Counted from the stretch's first letter, positions 23,773 through 39,040 are shown. The stretch is DNA of 64,000 nt from Chytridium lagenaria (GCA_025449115.1 JAHLKC010000048.1:62001-126000), one strand, 5' to 3'. Numbers and translations: made by a program. Notes: a model not told the origin generated them from the letters alone.

Positions 23773-24386
23773 TCGCCATAATCCCTCCTGACTCCTTTTT
23801 TCACCATCCAACACAATAATATTGTTTTCACTTTTTGTCATTCCTTTTTTTTATAATATATATACACACCCCACACACCCCCAGTACCTCATTTATATTA
23901 AAATACACCTTTTCACCCCCCAACAACCTCATTTATATCATTCTAGTGAAGACTATGATTTCTTAAAGATATTTTCGCATGAGGGCAGCCCTAAAAACCT
24001 CAAATATGTAATAAAGGTACATGTTAATACCCGTTTTTTTCTGTAACGACGTCCTACGATTTTATTTAATTTTAGTCTTTTTTTTTTGGGAAATTTCTAT
24101 AAATGCGCAATACCGCATAGCTTTTGTCCCCCCTGAACTATATTAATTTAAGGTAAAGACGTCTGTATTATTTTCTCCTTATATGTTTCCGTATATTTCA
24201 TAAAGATACAACATATTAACTGCAACTGCTTAAGGTTAAAGTTCCGGCTTTGTACATGATTGACTTGGCCGAAAACATATTATTATCTTAAACGTCTACC
24301 AATAAACGAAAACACAGCCTCACTTACCCCCACATTAAAACGTGGCCATGCTTCAACCCCACAACTTACAAGACCTCCCCTCACCC
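23773..24386. other. Intergenic, AT-rich
   Basis: No convincing coding sequence. Contains pyrimidine runs and two related 3'-UTR-like stretches (about 23863-23945, each with ACCTCATTTATAT). Confidence 0.5.
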
Positions 24387-24614
24387 ATGCTCTCCATCAT
24401 CATCCCCCAACTCCTCTCCCCAGCCCTCGCAGCAACAACCAAAGCCCCAACCAAACACCGCAACTCAAATCCCCAGACTTCAAGTCCTCCCGCCTCCCCA
24501 GACTACATTGGAGTCATCCTTCTATCCATCGCCGCGTCCATCATTGTTTTTTTCGTGTGGTCGTATTGGTTGACGTTTGTGGGACGTTGCGAGATATTGG
24601 GAAAGTCGGTGTAG
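24387..24614 (+). CDS. Short single-span membrane protein of the same cluster
   Basis: A single-exon frame of 75 codons from the ATG at 24387 (an upstream in-frame ATG at 24348 is also possible). It shows a signal-like start (MLSIIIPQLLSPALAATT), a short Pro/Ser/Thr-rich stalk, and a span (YIGVILLSIAASIIVFFVW) followed by a few residues. Position and plan suggest a truncated member of the flanking family that has lost its cytosolic SPRY part. With only 75 codons and no conserved motif, coding status is uncertain. Confidence 0.45.
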   Translation: MLSIIIPQLLSPALAATTKAPTKHRNSNPQTSSPPASPDYIGVILLSIAASIIVFFVWSYWLTFVGRCEILGKSV

Positions 24615-25375
24615 GAGGGGGCGGGGAGGGAGATGCATTGCAAGACTTATCCGGCCGATAAAGATGCCACGGTGGTTGAGACATATGATTTAGTGGTTCG
24701 TCAAGGTAAGGCTGCCACGATAACCGAGATGCCATAGGAGACTGGTTCGTTACGATAAAGCTGTCACGACAAGCGAGAATGATGTAGCGTGAGACTACTC
24801 GTGCTGAAGGTTATTAGATTGAAGGGCGTTTTGTTGACTATCGTTTTGTTTTTTTTTGTGTAGGCCGTATCATTTATGTTGAAGGGACGTCATCAATGGC
24901 TGCCGTGAACGACTTCCTCATATCTTTGTATTCTTTTTGTACATGCTGAGCCTCGAATACCTAAGTATTGTACTAATAGAATGCGTTTGTTAATAAAACC
25001 TCATTGTCGACTCAACCATATTTTTATACAGGTTCCAAATTGATGTTGAGTAATTATAACATCAAAAAAAGTACCGCCTCGCAGCCAAATGAGTTTAAAA
25101 GTCATTATGGCGTCTCTCTGAAGCTTGCAAATACGAAGCAAACCAGCCTTAATTCACACATTCATATACAACTTTATGAAACAAGCAGGACGTTGTGCGG
25201 TGAGGACCAAGCCCAGGGACCGAGCCGCCTAACGACCCAATTTACGAAATTTATTGCCTTCGATGAAGCTGTAAAATGGCTAAGGGGGCAGACATATTTC
25301 AAACGAGAACGAGTTTAAATAAAGCGCACATCAAAACCCCGCTTCCCTCTTCATCACTCACTATTTTCGTCAATA
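24615..25375. other. Intergenic
   Basis: No recognisable gene. A 104-codon plus frame at 25004-25318 has no motif or signal peptide and ends 60 bp before the next gene, so I read this stretch as 3' and 5' flanks. Confidence 0.45.
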
Positions 25376-26451
25376 ATGATTCCACACATGTCTCCATCCT
25401 CCTCCCACTCATCGTCTCCTACGCTTCCCTCACGACCGCCATCCCCGCTCCAAGCGGTGGTGGGGGTTTCTACAACGGCGGCAGAAGCACCATGACCCCT
25501 GAAGCCTCTACAGCCGTCATAGTCCTCCTCTCCATCGCCGGTACCATCCTCCTCCTCACATTCGCCTGCTACTTCACCCTCCTCTGGAAAGCCCGCAACC
25601 TCAACCCCTACGCCATCATCAACCCCGTGCGAGATGAGTACATGGCAGCCATGGACTATGAGAAGCAGAACCCGCCTAGTAGGAACAAGGGGTGACGGTG
25701 GGAGACGCTGAGGAGATGGCGAGGATGGGAACGGCGGAGGCTTGGAAGTTGGAGGTGGTGGAATCGATGGGTGTGTTGAATGGGGAGAAGAGATTGGAGG
25801 GGAGAATAGGGTTGGACAGATCGTTCAATTTACTCTACCCAACAGAGCTGTTAGCCTGCTTTCAAAACTTCCTCTCTACTTTGACCCAAATGCTTTAGAA
25901 CGTAAATGGTTTTACTACGAGGTAAACTTTACTCAACGTTTTAACTTGTTGCTCGCTTTATATCTAACCCTTTTTCTCTGTCTCAAGGTTACCATTTTAG
26001 AAATGGGTCTCACTCCGTCCCTACCATCATCTCCATCGGTCTCGCAACAAAACCCTACCCCAACTTCCGCCACATCGGTTTCAACAAAAACTCTGTCGGC
26101 TACCACTCTAACGATGGTAACAACCCCCCCCATAACAGAATCATCCTAACCCCCGTTTTCTTCCAGGCCGTTCATTCCACGATACCCCAACTGGCGGTCG
26201 AGCATTCTCAACAGCATACACCCGCGGCGATATCATTGGATGCGGATACGATCCAACGCGTGGTGCCGTTTTTTTATACTCTCAATGGGAAACTTATTGG
26301 TGATGCTTCACATGGGAAGAAGGTGTTTCATGATTACTCTATTGGTGTGTCGGCGGATGGGCCTTGTGAGCTTTATGTTAATGTTGGTGGAAATGCGTTT
26401 GCTTATGCGCCTGCGAATGAGAGGATTGTGAAGAAGGAGCTTTTGTTTTGA
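25376..26451 (+). CDS. Type I membrane protein with cytosolic SPRY domain, copy B
   Basis: The probable start MIPHMS at 25376 joins, after one missing base, to the signal-peptide core ILLPLIVSYASLTTA. Next come a short GGGG stalk, a span (STAVIVLLSIAGTILLLTFA) and a SPRY domain: VQFTLPNRAVSLLSKLPLYF, RHIGFNKNSVGYHSNDG, GRAFSTAYTRGDIIGCGYD and GAVFYTLNGKLIGDA, ending DGPCELYVNVGG. It is the most diverged of the three SPRY copies. Introns near 25921-25987 and 26115-26166 sit at the same places as in copies A and C. Missing bases are likely near 25390, 25693, 25760 and within the SPRY exons. Same tentative Ssh4/Ear1-like role as copy A. Confidence 0.7.
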
Positions 26452-26730
26452 GATGGAGGGAGGGGATGTTTTTAGTGTGAAGTTATCTTTTTTTTTTTTG
26501 TACATCAGTTTGTTCCGTAAGTTTCCAATGTACTATCAACGTGTTTAATATATTCATTGTATATATGTGAAGTCATCATCGTTATCGTAAATACACACAC
26601 ACGTGGAATGATGCCGAAACCGTCTCCTCCTCTGCAGTATACTCAATTGCATTTTCAGTTTCCGGTAGAGATCATTTTCCATCGTAAGCTAACTCCCTTC
26701 TTTCTAACCCGATCGTTTCACAACAACTCC

Positions 26731-26955
26731 ACAGTCGGACGAAGTTTCTCTACAATCGCGAGCGGTTACGACCTCTTCTCATGTAATCGAGTTTTATACG
26801 CTCAACGGCACTCTCATTGGCGACGCGTTGTCCGCAAGTTCCACAATTGTAATATTGCAGTTGGTGCCGACGGATCTTACCGACGCTTTATTAATGTTAA
26901 TGGAAAAGAGTTTGTTTTTTGTTTTATCGGCGAAGTGCCAAAGCTTAACTTGAAG
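26731..26955 (+). pseudogene. SPRY-domain remnant
   Basis: Shifted frames in this stretch still read GRSFSTIASGYD, then VLYTLNGTLIGDA (after frame change), then AVGADGSYRRFINVNGKEF. These are the last third of the SPRY domain of its neighbours. There is no upstream signal peptide, stalk or membrane span in reach (about 26560-26730 is unrelated), so this is a partial, decayed copy rather than a sequencing artefact. Confidence 0.6.
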
Positions 26956-27434
26956 TGTGAGTTAATAATTTTCGCGACGTTGCGGACGTGGTTTTTTTAA
27001 TAGCATTCGATACATCAATTTTTATAGAATAAATAATCTCAATTCTCTGTGTCGACTATGATTTTATTTACCGATAAGTGATACTGGAATAAACACACAA
27101 ATCGAGATTATGCCTTCATTTTAAATTATTTATAAACTATCACACAGCTGACACCGCACAAACAAACGCTCGTTCAAAGTATAAAGAATCCGCTAGCATT
27201 CTGTTCAAGCGCTTGCACGTTCAGGTTGTAATCCGTGCCTTGTAAACTTTGTGTATGAGGCGAGGTTTGCCTTGGTTGAGGTGAAGTTCGTTTCATAGTC
27301 CGACGTGGCTGTGGTTTTTGATTCGAAAAAAAAAAATTACATTTTGTTTGAAGACACGGTGCGGATCACACTGCAGGGATACTTAATCCGGGCACCATCC
27401 AGCGACAAGGGTCATCCCCTCCAAATCATCAAGA

Positions 27435-28941
27435 ATGTATGTTTTGCAAGCTATCTTGCTTGCATCGTCTGTATCTGCCTTGCCGTTCCCGTTCCCATTG
27501 CCATTCCCCAAGGGTGGTGGTGGGAGACCTGGAGGCGGTGGTGGATCAACATCATCGTCATCGTCGTCATCATCGTCTTCGGGTGGTGGTGGGAGAGGCG
27601 GGGTGAGTAACAGTCATGCATCCCATTTGTTTTTATTTAATATACATTATATGTATATATATTGTATCATATATCTAATAATCATTTTGTTTTTCTAGTC
27701 TACTGTCATCTTCTACAACAGCCCGGCGTCGCTGTCGGAGCAGATGCCCTGGCTGGTATCATCATCGCCTCCATCATATTCATTATCATCATCGTCCTCG
27801 TTATCAACTGCCTAATTCAACGCCAAAGATCCCGCCGCGCCGCCTTCTCCGTCACAGGTGCAAACCAATGAAGAGTAATGTGGGCAACTTGGCTTACAGT
27901 CAACCTGCAACAACCGTCACCAAACACAGACCACCACTATCATTTATCCCGGCCAATACCCTAAACCCGGTTCCTTCCTCTCCTCCTTCAACAATGCGTC
28001 CGAAGCAGAGTTTGAGGCGGGTGCACAATTTCAAAGACTCTTTCCTACCAGCTCGAGACCGACGGTGACACCTGCACATATCAACGAGATCAATAGAGTT
28101 GGGCCGCAAGAGGCTTGGGTTTTGGAGTTTGAAGCTGGGAATGGGGTTTCTGGGGCTTTGGAGAAGACGTCGAGTGGAGGTGGTGGTCAGATTCTGACGT
28201 TCAGCAAACCCGCTACAACTGTGAGCTTGCTCTCCAGGCTTCCCATTCATATTGATCCTTTCACACCCGGCAGGAGTTGGTTCTACTTTGAGGTGTGTTG
28301 ATTTTTGGAATTTGGTTTTAGGCATTTTTTTATTCTGCTTCTTACAGTTTAGCTTCAACGACGCTCGTTAACATTTCACATCCTTTTTTTTCCTCCAAAT
28401 AGGTCACCATTCAGGAGATTACTATATCACCCAACCCTACCGTCGTTTCCGTCGGTCTCGCAACAAAACCTTACCCACCCTTCCGTCACATTGGTTGGAA
28501 CCAACATTCTGTCGGTTTCCACTCTGATGATGGTGAGATTGTCTTATCCTTCATTTCTCTAATTCTCATTCCTTTCCATTCCTCGCTTATCTCCTAACCT
28601 CCTTTTTTCCAGGCCGCGCCTTCCAAGATGACCCCTTTGGTGGCCGCATCTTTGCCTCCCCCTACACCCGTGGCGACACCATTGGCTGCGGATATGATCC
28701 CGCCCGCGGTGCCGTCTTCTACACCCTCAACGGCACCCACCTCGGTGACGGATCGCTCTCCCCCGTGTTCCACGATTACCACATTGCCGTCGCCGCCGAC
28801 GGTCCTTGTCAGCTTTACATCAACGTTGGCGGTAGGGCATTTATGTATTCAAGTGCAAATGTGGATGTATTAGACAAGATAGGGCTACGGAAGCTGCGCC
28901 TGGAGCTTATGCGGTGCCGCCTAGTTGAGATCCTTTTTTGA
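27435..28941 (+). CDS. Type I membrane protein with cytosolic SPRY domain, copy C
   Basis: The start MYVLQAILLASSVSALPFPF is a signal peptide, followed by FPKGGGGRPGGGGGSTSSS, nearly the stalk of copy A. An intron begins at about 27603. The span is ALAGIIIASIIFIIIIVLVI. Then come YPGQYPKPGSF, NNASEAEFEAGAQFQRLFPT, the SPRY core (RHIGWNQHSVGFHSDDG, GDTIGCGYD, GAVFYTLNGTHLGDG) and DGPCQLYINVGG. Several 20-codon blocks are almost identical to copy A, so the two arose by recent duplication or conversion. Single missing bases are likely near 27716, 27868, 27930 and 28480. The C-terminus is uncertain: a further shift near 28890 would end it at about 28926 in an APGAYAVPPS tail. Confidence 0.8.
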
Positions 28942-29785
28942 AAAAAACCAAAGTTGTGAATTATCAAACGTTTTATTTGTAATCTTCTAGTAAATGTCTT
29001 CAAGTAATGTCCTTAATGTCCTTTGCCATTTTGCATGTAATGCTTTATACCTCATCCCTTCACTGGAAATAGTTTATCTGAAATCCATGTTGTTTTCAAT
29101 ACCCCACAATCACCTATCCCCCATGAATCTACATTATATCTATACTCATCTCTTTTACGAAAAAAGTCCGCTTTTTTAATAATCTAATACTTAGCTACTT
29201 CGGTTTCTTTCTTCTTCTTTAATTTTGCGCAACTGTCACTTTTTCTTATTGGCGGCCGTCGAGTAGAGGAATCGTTGAAATACTACATACATACATAATT
29301 ATACGGTGTACGATCACTACGGTGAAAAAAACACACAGCTATTCCTGTAAATATATAGGATGGGAGAGAGTTACGAAACAATGAAAAAAACAAAACCTAG
29401 AACCAATTTGGCCTAGTTTTATCGGTTTTGAGATAGCACATAATGTGTTCGCAAAGGAGGCCATAAAGATGAAAATCTTTGGAGTGATGCTGTTGAGAAT
29501 TCAAACTAAACACAGAACGCGCCAAGATAATTAAGCGACGCTTTCCAGCTGATTTAATGAAATACGTCTCTATATTTTAATTGGAAGTTCATTGCAATAT
29601 TGAAGAGAAAGATACAAAAGAAGAAGTCGCAAATAAATATACGCACAAATGCAACGAGAGCAAAAAAATCCGCATAGGTACAGAAGTAGCAATGAACAGA
29701 GAGAAGGGTAAATAAATATGGGGTCCATGTAACAGTTCGTAACGCAAACATCGCAAATAATTCGAAGTGAAGAAGAAAAGCGTCA
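28942..29785. other. Intergenic
   Basis: The 3' flanks of two convergent genes. No supported coding sequence; AT-rich with a few short frames. Confidence 0.5.
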
Positions 29786-32700
29786 TCAGCCAATCGGCAA
29801 TTGATGCAAATTACCACAGACGCTTTCCGATCTACTCCTCGCGCTCCACCTCCTTCTTTTCGCTCTCGCATCATCCTCCTCAAACTCATCTCCTCCTCGC
29901 CTCCTCCCTAGCATCGAAGCAGTGGCAGCCCCCGTAGTCCCCTCAAAAGTCGCCGTCACCATACTTTCCATCCTAGAGCTTATCGTCACCGTCGCCGTTC
30001 CGCCTCCACTCGCTGTCGCTGTTCCACACACATTCCAGCCTTCGTCTTCCTGATGCGATATATACGGCGGAGGCTTCTCAGTCTCACCAACTTTGACATC
30101 CCAAGTATCAAAATCTGCGACTGACCCTAAATCATGGAGCCAATTCCGGACGCGTTGGAAAGTCAGTGCAGTGGGGTGATGAAGGCGGTCGAGCTCTTTC
30201 CGACAGGCTTCTGTTATTGCCAGAAGGGAGGGAGGGAGATCAAGTGGGTTCTGAGAGGGGGAGAGAGACAAGATGAATGCACCGAATGAGAGTAGGTCTT
30301 TAGCAACAGCTGCTCGTCTCTCACTATCTGTTGACGCGTCATCTGGGCCGGAATATGGAGGAACGCGCCGGCGGTGAAAATCTAATATGAAATATTGGAC
30401 TTTTACCAACCTATAATATAAAAAAAAAGGGAAACAATAACCAAAGAAAAAGATAAAGAAAAAGGAAAAACGCACCGGAAAATCCAACCAACTTGACGTT
30501 CCACCTCAAATCCAAAACAAAACTATCTAACGAGAGACCCAAATCTGAAAACCCGGCCGCAAGGAGAAAATCCATGATGGCTGCCACATCTGTTATAACT
30601 TTCATCCTCAGCTTCCACCCCATCATACCCTCCTCCTCTGCCTCAGCCATCGCTTGCCGTAAGAACCTATCATCCTGCTCACATCTCAGCACCAACGCAA
30701 CCTCACCGCCTATCTCCAATTCTTTAATCAACCTTCGCCCCTCTCCATCATCCTCCTCAACAAGTACTGGCGAATGACCAGTAGGAAATCGGAAAATTCC
30801 TACCACGTCCGACAGGAACCAAGAATACCGCGAGGAAGTGTCTCTAAAAACTCGCGCTCCATCTGCAAAAGTGCTTTCTGCTCCCATGGATGTGCGGGGT
30901 TCCTTAGAATTCGAACGGCAATCGGATTTGAAGAGCCGAAATCACTCTCCAGTGAAGAACCAAGAAATGTAGCCCACAGAGGCGTGCAGACACCTTTCTT
31001 AAAAATAAACTGTGAAGTCATGACGGGCGGGTCCTCAGCGTAATAAGCCTGTTCCAAAAGGGTGCTCAAAGTCGGAAAACTCGTCGGCCGTATCTCCCCA
31101 TCCTCCAGCTCCTCCTCTGCTGGTGTTTCCTGCCGTTCTTCCTCAATAACTTGAACCTTCTCTAAGCGCTGCTTCAAAATCCTAGGCAGGTTATCGCCAA
31201 ACTCAAAGCTCAGTACCCTTCTAACAACAACACAAAGCTCCCTCTCTTTAGCGATCTCATTCTCCACTAGCTGCCAGCATGACTGATCTAGTGTCATCAT
31301 ATCTCCGCCCCTTCGCGCCGGCTTTAACAAATTCCGCATAAACAATAGTCTTTCGCGTCCTTTCACAGTATCGAATGCAGACTCGATGATTCCCAGGACC
31401 TTCAGTCTCTCTCTTTGCACGTCTTGACGTAATGAACTGATCGAATTCCTGAGACATCTTGTGTTAATTGCCGCCTGGTATCGATCTGCTGCAGCCTTCT
31501 TCTCCAGCTCGTTCGTAGTTTTTTTAGCAGCCTCCACGCCTGTGGATGGAGAAGGGGATTTCTCAAACACGCCGATTCCAGCTTTCATCTCAATATCTTC
31601 CCCAGCGGTCACATCAGGCTCACTCAGCAAGTTCTCGTCTGTGGGCGTGACTTGGGCTTCGGAATCTCTTCTCGTCATCTCCTCCAGCCTCGCTTCATAC
31701 TCCCTTCTAATGCGGCTCACTTCCTCCTCTCTCCTCTCCTTCTCCTCCCTGACCTTCCTTTGCTCCTCCAAAACCATGTTTGCCAACTCCAAAGTCCTTC
31801 CCCTTGCCAGATGCAGATCACCTGCCATCTCCGCCACAGCGTCCCTACATCGAGTCTCTGAATCACTGATGTTCCTCCGCATATCCTCTTCTGACTCTTC
31901 GATATACTTTTTCGCCCGCTCAAAATCCCTCTCCCGCACCGCCTCACTATTATTCAGTCTTTTCAAAGCCTCCCCCAACTTTGTCTCAGCCGCCACCCGT
32001 GCCTTCTCGGAAACTCGAAGGTCCTCTGTCAGCTTTCCGACAGTACTCTCTAGACTTAAGATTTCCGAGTAGTCCGTTCTCTGTGAGTCCTCAAGCTGCT
32101 GCTGTAAGTTCTGGATCAAGACGTCCTTGAACCCAGCCTTGCCTCCACTAGGGTAATCGAAAGGTGAAACCGGCGGCGACGGAGTCCTTGAAGGGCTCAC
32201 AATGTTGAGTGGCGGATTTTTCTCCGCTGTATCAAGAGCGAATCCAGATGGAGGGCGATCACGGGACAATCCAGTAGCATCATCACGGGGTAAACTATTC
32301 CCCAACGGACGAAAGCTGATTTCAGACGGAGGACGATCACCAGACTCGCCAGCAATATCTTGAGGCTCTGATATGGAGGGCACAGGATGTATTCCCGAGG
32401 GTCCCGCACGTCGAGATAATGTCGCCCCATCATCATGTTCCTTGCCGTGCTCACAGCCTCCCTCCTCCTCCTCCAAACCAAATCGACTTTCGTCTGAATC
32501 GGAAACATGAGACTCGGCGTGAGAAGGCTTAGTCTTCCCACCTTGCGCAGCCATAATTGCCGGCAGAGTCTTGCCTCCGTATCGCGGCCTCTCAATCTCA
32601 CTTAGAGACGCCTCACTCTCAGAGTCGATAACAATGATATCTTTGGTGCTCCGAGTCTTTTTTCCCCCATGTTGTGGTCGCTGCTTCCCACCATACGAGC

Positions 32701-35018
32701 GCTCTGCACCCGAAGCCCCACCTTTTCTCTTATAATACTCGACAAGTCTTTTTTCCAACCTCCTCTGTTGCAAAAGATCCCTTCGGACGTCTTCCTCTTC
32801 AGCCGTCTCGTCATCACTGCTTTCCGCGCAGCCTAATTTTGGCCTCTGCCTTCCTCCGGGAGGAGGCGCGGACGGATTTTGCACGTAAAGCAATCTCGAT
32901 CGGCCGTAAGCAAAGGCTTTCTGGGGAAGGCTGGATGAGATACGGTTTCCGTTAATATTTCTCAATAGCATGGAAGAAGAGTATTGAACCCACCAAAACG
33001 ATGTGTCTGGAAACTTTGAAACATCGATGCCTTCCACAATAAAAAAGTTCAACTCCATGTGCCTAAAAAAAATAACTTGTACATAAGAATATACCCCCAA
33101 ATATTCTTAATAGAATTTAAAAAACAAATAAACAGGAAGTCGGTAAAGATTTTAACCATGCTTCGCTCAACCACACTTCTCTCAAGATACACTTTCAAAA
33201 TCAAAGATTACTCACACTTCTCCACGAATATGTCTCACAAATCCCGGAATCTTTCCGGAGAGTCCATTAAGCCGAATATCCAAAAACCTTAACTTCCGAA
33301 GTTCCTTCCACCCCGGCGGCACCATCCCCGAGAATTGATTACAAGCCACTAACATAAAGGCATCAGATACATGAATGACATAGTTTATAACTCACCATCA
33401 AGATGTTCAAGATGAGTCATATTCTCAAAAAACCCATCAAGGGTTCCCCAGAATCCATTCCCGCAAATATCAAAAAACTTTATCGCAGTCAAGCTTTTGA
33501 TACTCTCGGGAAGAAACCCCGAAATTCGATTATTACTCAGGTTCCTAAAAGGTGTTAAAAAACGCCACATTTATCAAACTTACAAATGCGTCAGAAACCT
33601 CATTCCACCAAATACAGGCGGAAGATATCCGTCAAGTGTGTTGGAAGCCAATATCAGCTTTCGTAAAAGCTTCAGCCTCGCAAAAGACTCCGGTAAACAA
33701 AACAATGTTGCACCCGGTGCATCGTCGTCGTCGTCGTCTTCGTCCGGAAGTCGAGGTCGACGTATCCGGCTAAGCCTGTTCCCATCAAGGTCCCTGAAAA
33801 ACGATTAATTAACCGCAGCAGTAACCAAGTATACTTACAACTCATGGAGATTTTCAAATTTTCCGAAGAAATCTGGAATCTCCCAAGTGAGAAGATTAAA
33901 CGGCAATTTTCTGTTATAACCGTTAGTGTTTCGGGAAAGTATCAAAGAGAAATGAGGGAAACAAGGAAGAAAGTATCCTTACAAGCTGATTAGACCTGTC
34001 AAATACTTCATGGAACTACTGATTTCGCCATGAAGTTGGTTATCGCCAAGATTCTGTAAAAAGAACAAAAGAATACACGATTAATAAACATAAATTATCC
34101 CGCAAATTAAAAAAATGATGATTAACTCACCCTTGAAGCATCACAAAGCCGAGCAAGAATAAAAAAATCAAGTATTAAAATCTACACATGAAAGCCCGAA
34201 TGACTTTACAAAAAAAACAACAAAAAGCAATATCACTTACAGAATCTTCAAACTTTTCATATTCTTGAAGCAATTCGGAAAATATCCTGTAAGGTTGTTC
34301 CCTGAAAATTAAAATTAATATAATTGACTATGTCGGATGACAAAGCAGCATACCCGATAAATCCCTATTCGTTCAAAGCAAAAAAAACTCGCGTTAATAT
34401 CAGTCTCTTACAGCAAAATCCAAGTTAAACAATGACACATATATATATATATATAGCGAACGAAAAAAGCAATCCCACATCTTCTTAACCAAAAAGACAG
34501 ACCCAATATTTCATAAATATCTCAAACAAAACAAAACAACCAAAAAAAAGAACCAAAAAAGAACGAAAAATAAAAACTAGACTAAAAACTCCCTACACTC
34601 CCTGAATAGAACCCCCCCAAAAAAAACAAAAACCCAAACAAAAAAAACCCCCATACTTACAATTCCACCAAATTCCCAAATCTACCCAACCATGCAGGGA
34701 AAATCCCTTCAATCCCACACCTCTGCAACAACAAAAACTGCAACCTTTCCAATCCAAGCAACTCTCGTCGAAGCGCTCCCACAAGATCGCAATCTTGGAG
34801 GTATCTATAAAAAATAATAATAATAATTAGGGTAAACCTGCGATGAGTTGCAGATTGAAACCTTACATGTGTGTGATTCTAAGATCGTCATCATACTGAA
34901 TTTCTCGACTTTCCCCATCGTGCACTTCTACGTTGCAATCCGGAACGTTATAACCCGGGAACGCTCGCTCCAATATAATGGCGTCCCTAGGAACCTCAAT
35001 GACTCGCCCACCCAACAT
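29786..35018 (-). CDS. LRR, coiled-coil and pseudokinase fusion protein
   Basis: Reading down from about 35018 (MLGGRVIEVPRDA), a run of eight or nine plant-type leucine-rich repeats is spread over short exons to 33190 (for example NNLTGYFPNCFKNMKSLKIL and NNRISGFLPESIKSLTAIKF). A donor at about 33235 (GTGAGTAATC) and an acceptor TTTTTTTTAG at about 33063 join this in frame to the large exon 33062-~30815. That exon holds a disordered charged region and a coiled coil (about 32130-31640). It continues into a diverged kinase fold: IAVRILRNPAHPWEQKALLQ, LSLDSFVLDLRWNVKLVGFS, then AVAKDLLSFGAFILSL, with one missing base near 30815 and an intron at about 30470-30380. The VAIK lysine, HRD and DFG are not recognisable, so it should be catalytically dead. 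No signal peptide or membrane span was seen. The join of the LRR and C-terminal parts is inferred from one intron. Confidence 0.6.
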
Positions 35019-35063
35019 GTTTTCAGACTTTGACAATTTAATACGGAGTTCAGTCAACGACAC

Positions 35064-35520
35064 GCTGACAATCCCCAGCTAAACTTATCGACAACCACAT
35101 ATATTTATCTTTTTTCATAATCTTTTTATATTTATTCAAAATCCTCTCCGCAACAACATCAAAATGAGAATAAACACCTCTGGGAATAAACCCATGCCGA
35201 TAAAAAAATCCCTCCTACAACACTCAGCACAAAAAAAGAAAAGAAACATAATGAACGCGGGGAGCAGGTCAGGGTCGGGAAAAAAGCATAAAAGAAGGCA
35301 AAGACAAACAACCCAAAACCTCGTCACTACCTTCTCCTGAACTCCACTCATGTAGGGGCAAGGCCAAATTACAGAAACAAAAAAAAATAATCACACAAAG
35401 CTATTTATGCAACGAAAAAAAACAGTACGGAACGAGGTTTTGTAAGAGTGAGGGGGAGATAAGGCGGGGGGATACGCGTAAGGAAAGCACAAAAACAAGA
35501 GAACAAAAGACATGGATGGT
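35064..35520. other. Intergenic / CDC48 3' flank
   Basis: Between the LRR gene start and the CDC48 stop. T-rich on the minus strand; no coding features. Should contain the LRR gene promoter and the CDC48 3' UTR. Confidence 0.5.
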
Positions 35521-38516
<2,996 letters not shown>

Positions 38517-38609
38517 AATCGCCGAGAGAAGAATCGATGAGCGAAGAGAAGTAAATGATTAGCATATGGACCATACATCTAAAACTACTGGAAGAACTAT
38601 AAGCGAATT

Positions 38610-39040
38610 CTACAATCGGGGGAGAATGCGCGATGAATTAGATTTCTCAAAAACCCCAATGAGCATACCTGCCGTCACTCTAGGCTCCTCATACAGCTTA
38701 TAGACCAAGTCTCATGCAACCCTACAATCTCCATCCCATCCGCCCTTCAGCAATCTTTGCACAGCGTCATCCGCATCCTCCGATCCATCAATTTTCACAC
38801 CAAAAGCCAAAGCTCCCGCCGACCCCCATCCCAGCTTCTAATAAACATCGCTAGAAATCCAAGCACTTACGCGCAACCATCATCCTCCCCCAATCCCTCA
38901 ACAACTCTGCGCAACCTCCAGAAAGGGAACGCATGAACAGGGCTCCATCCTACATCCTGAATTTCGACGCCGTTCATTGCAAACTCAACAAAAAGAGGGG
39001 TATCCAAGAGGGTTGTGTACAGAGAAGAGGGACTTTCCAT
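38610..39040 (-). CDS. Hypothetical protein
   Basis: The start at 39040 (MESPSSLYTTLLDTPLFVEF) opens a frame to about 38873, where a donor GTAAGT lies. After an intron of about 35 nt, and allowing two missing bases, the frame continues with GALAFGVKIDGSEDADDAVQ, RLLKGGWDGDC and DLVYKLYEEPRVTAG to a TAG at 38610-38612. It would be about 130 residues, soluble and without motifs I know. It ends just upstream of the CDC48 N-terminal exon on the same strand. Alternatively, part of this could be 5' UTR exons of CDC48. Confidence 0.4.

Noticed and set aside
31461..32072. A 203-codon plus frame inside the coiled-coil gene
   Set aside because: Serine/leucine-rich antisense shadow of the Glu/Lys/Arg-rich coiled coil on the minus strand.
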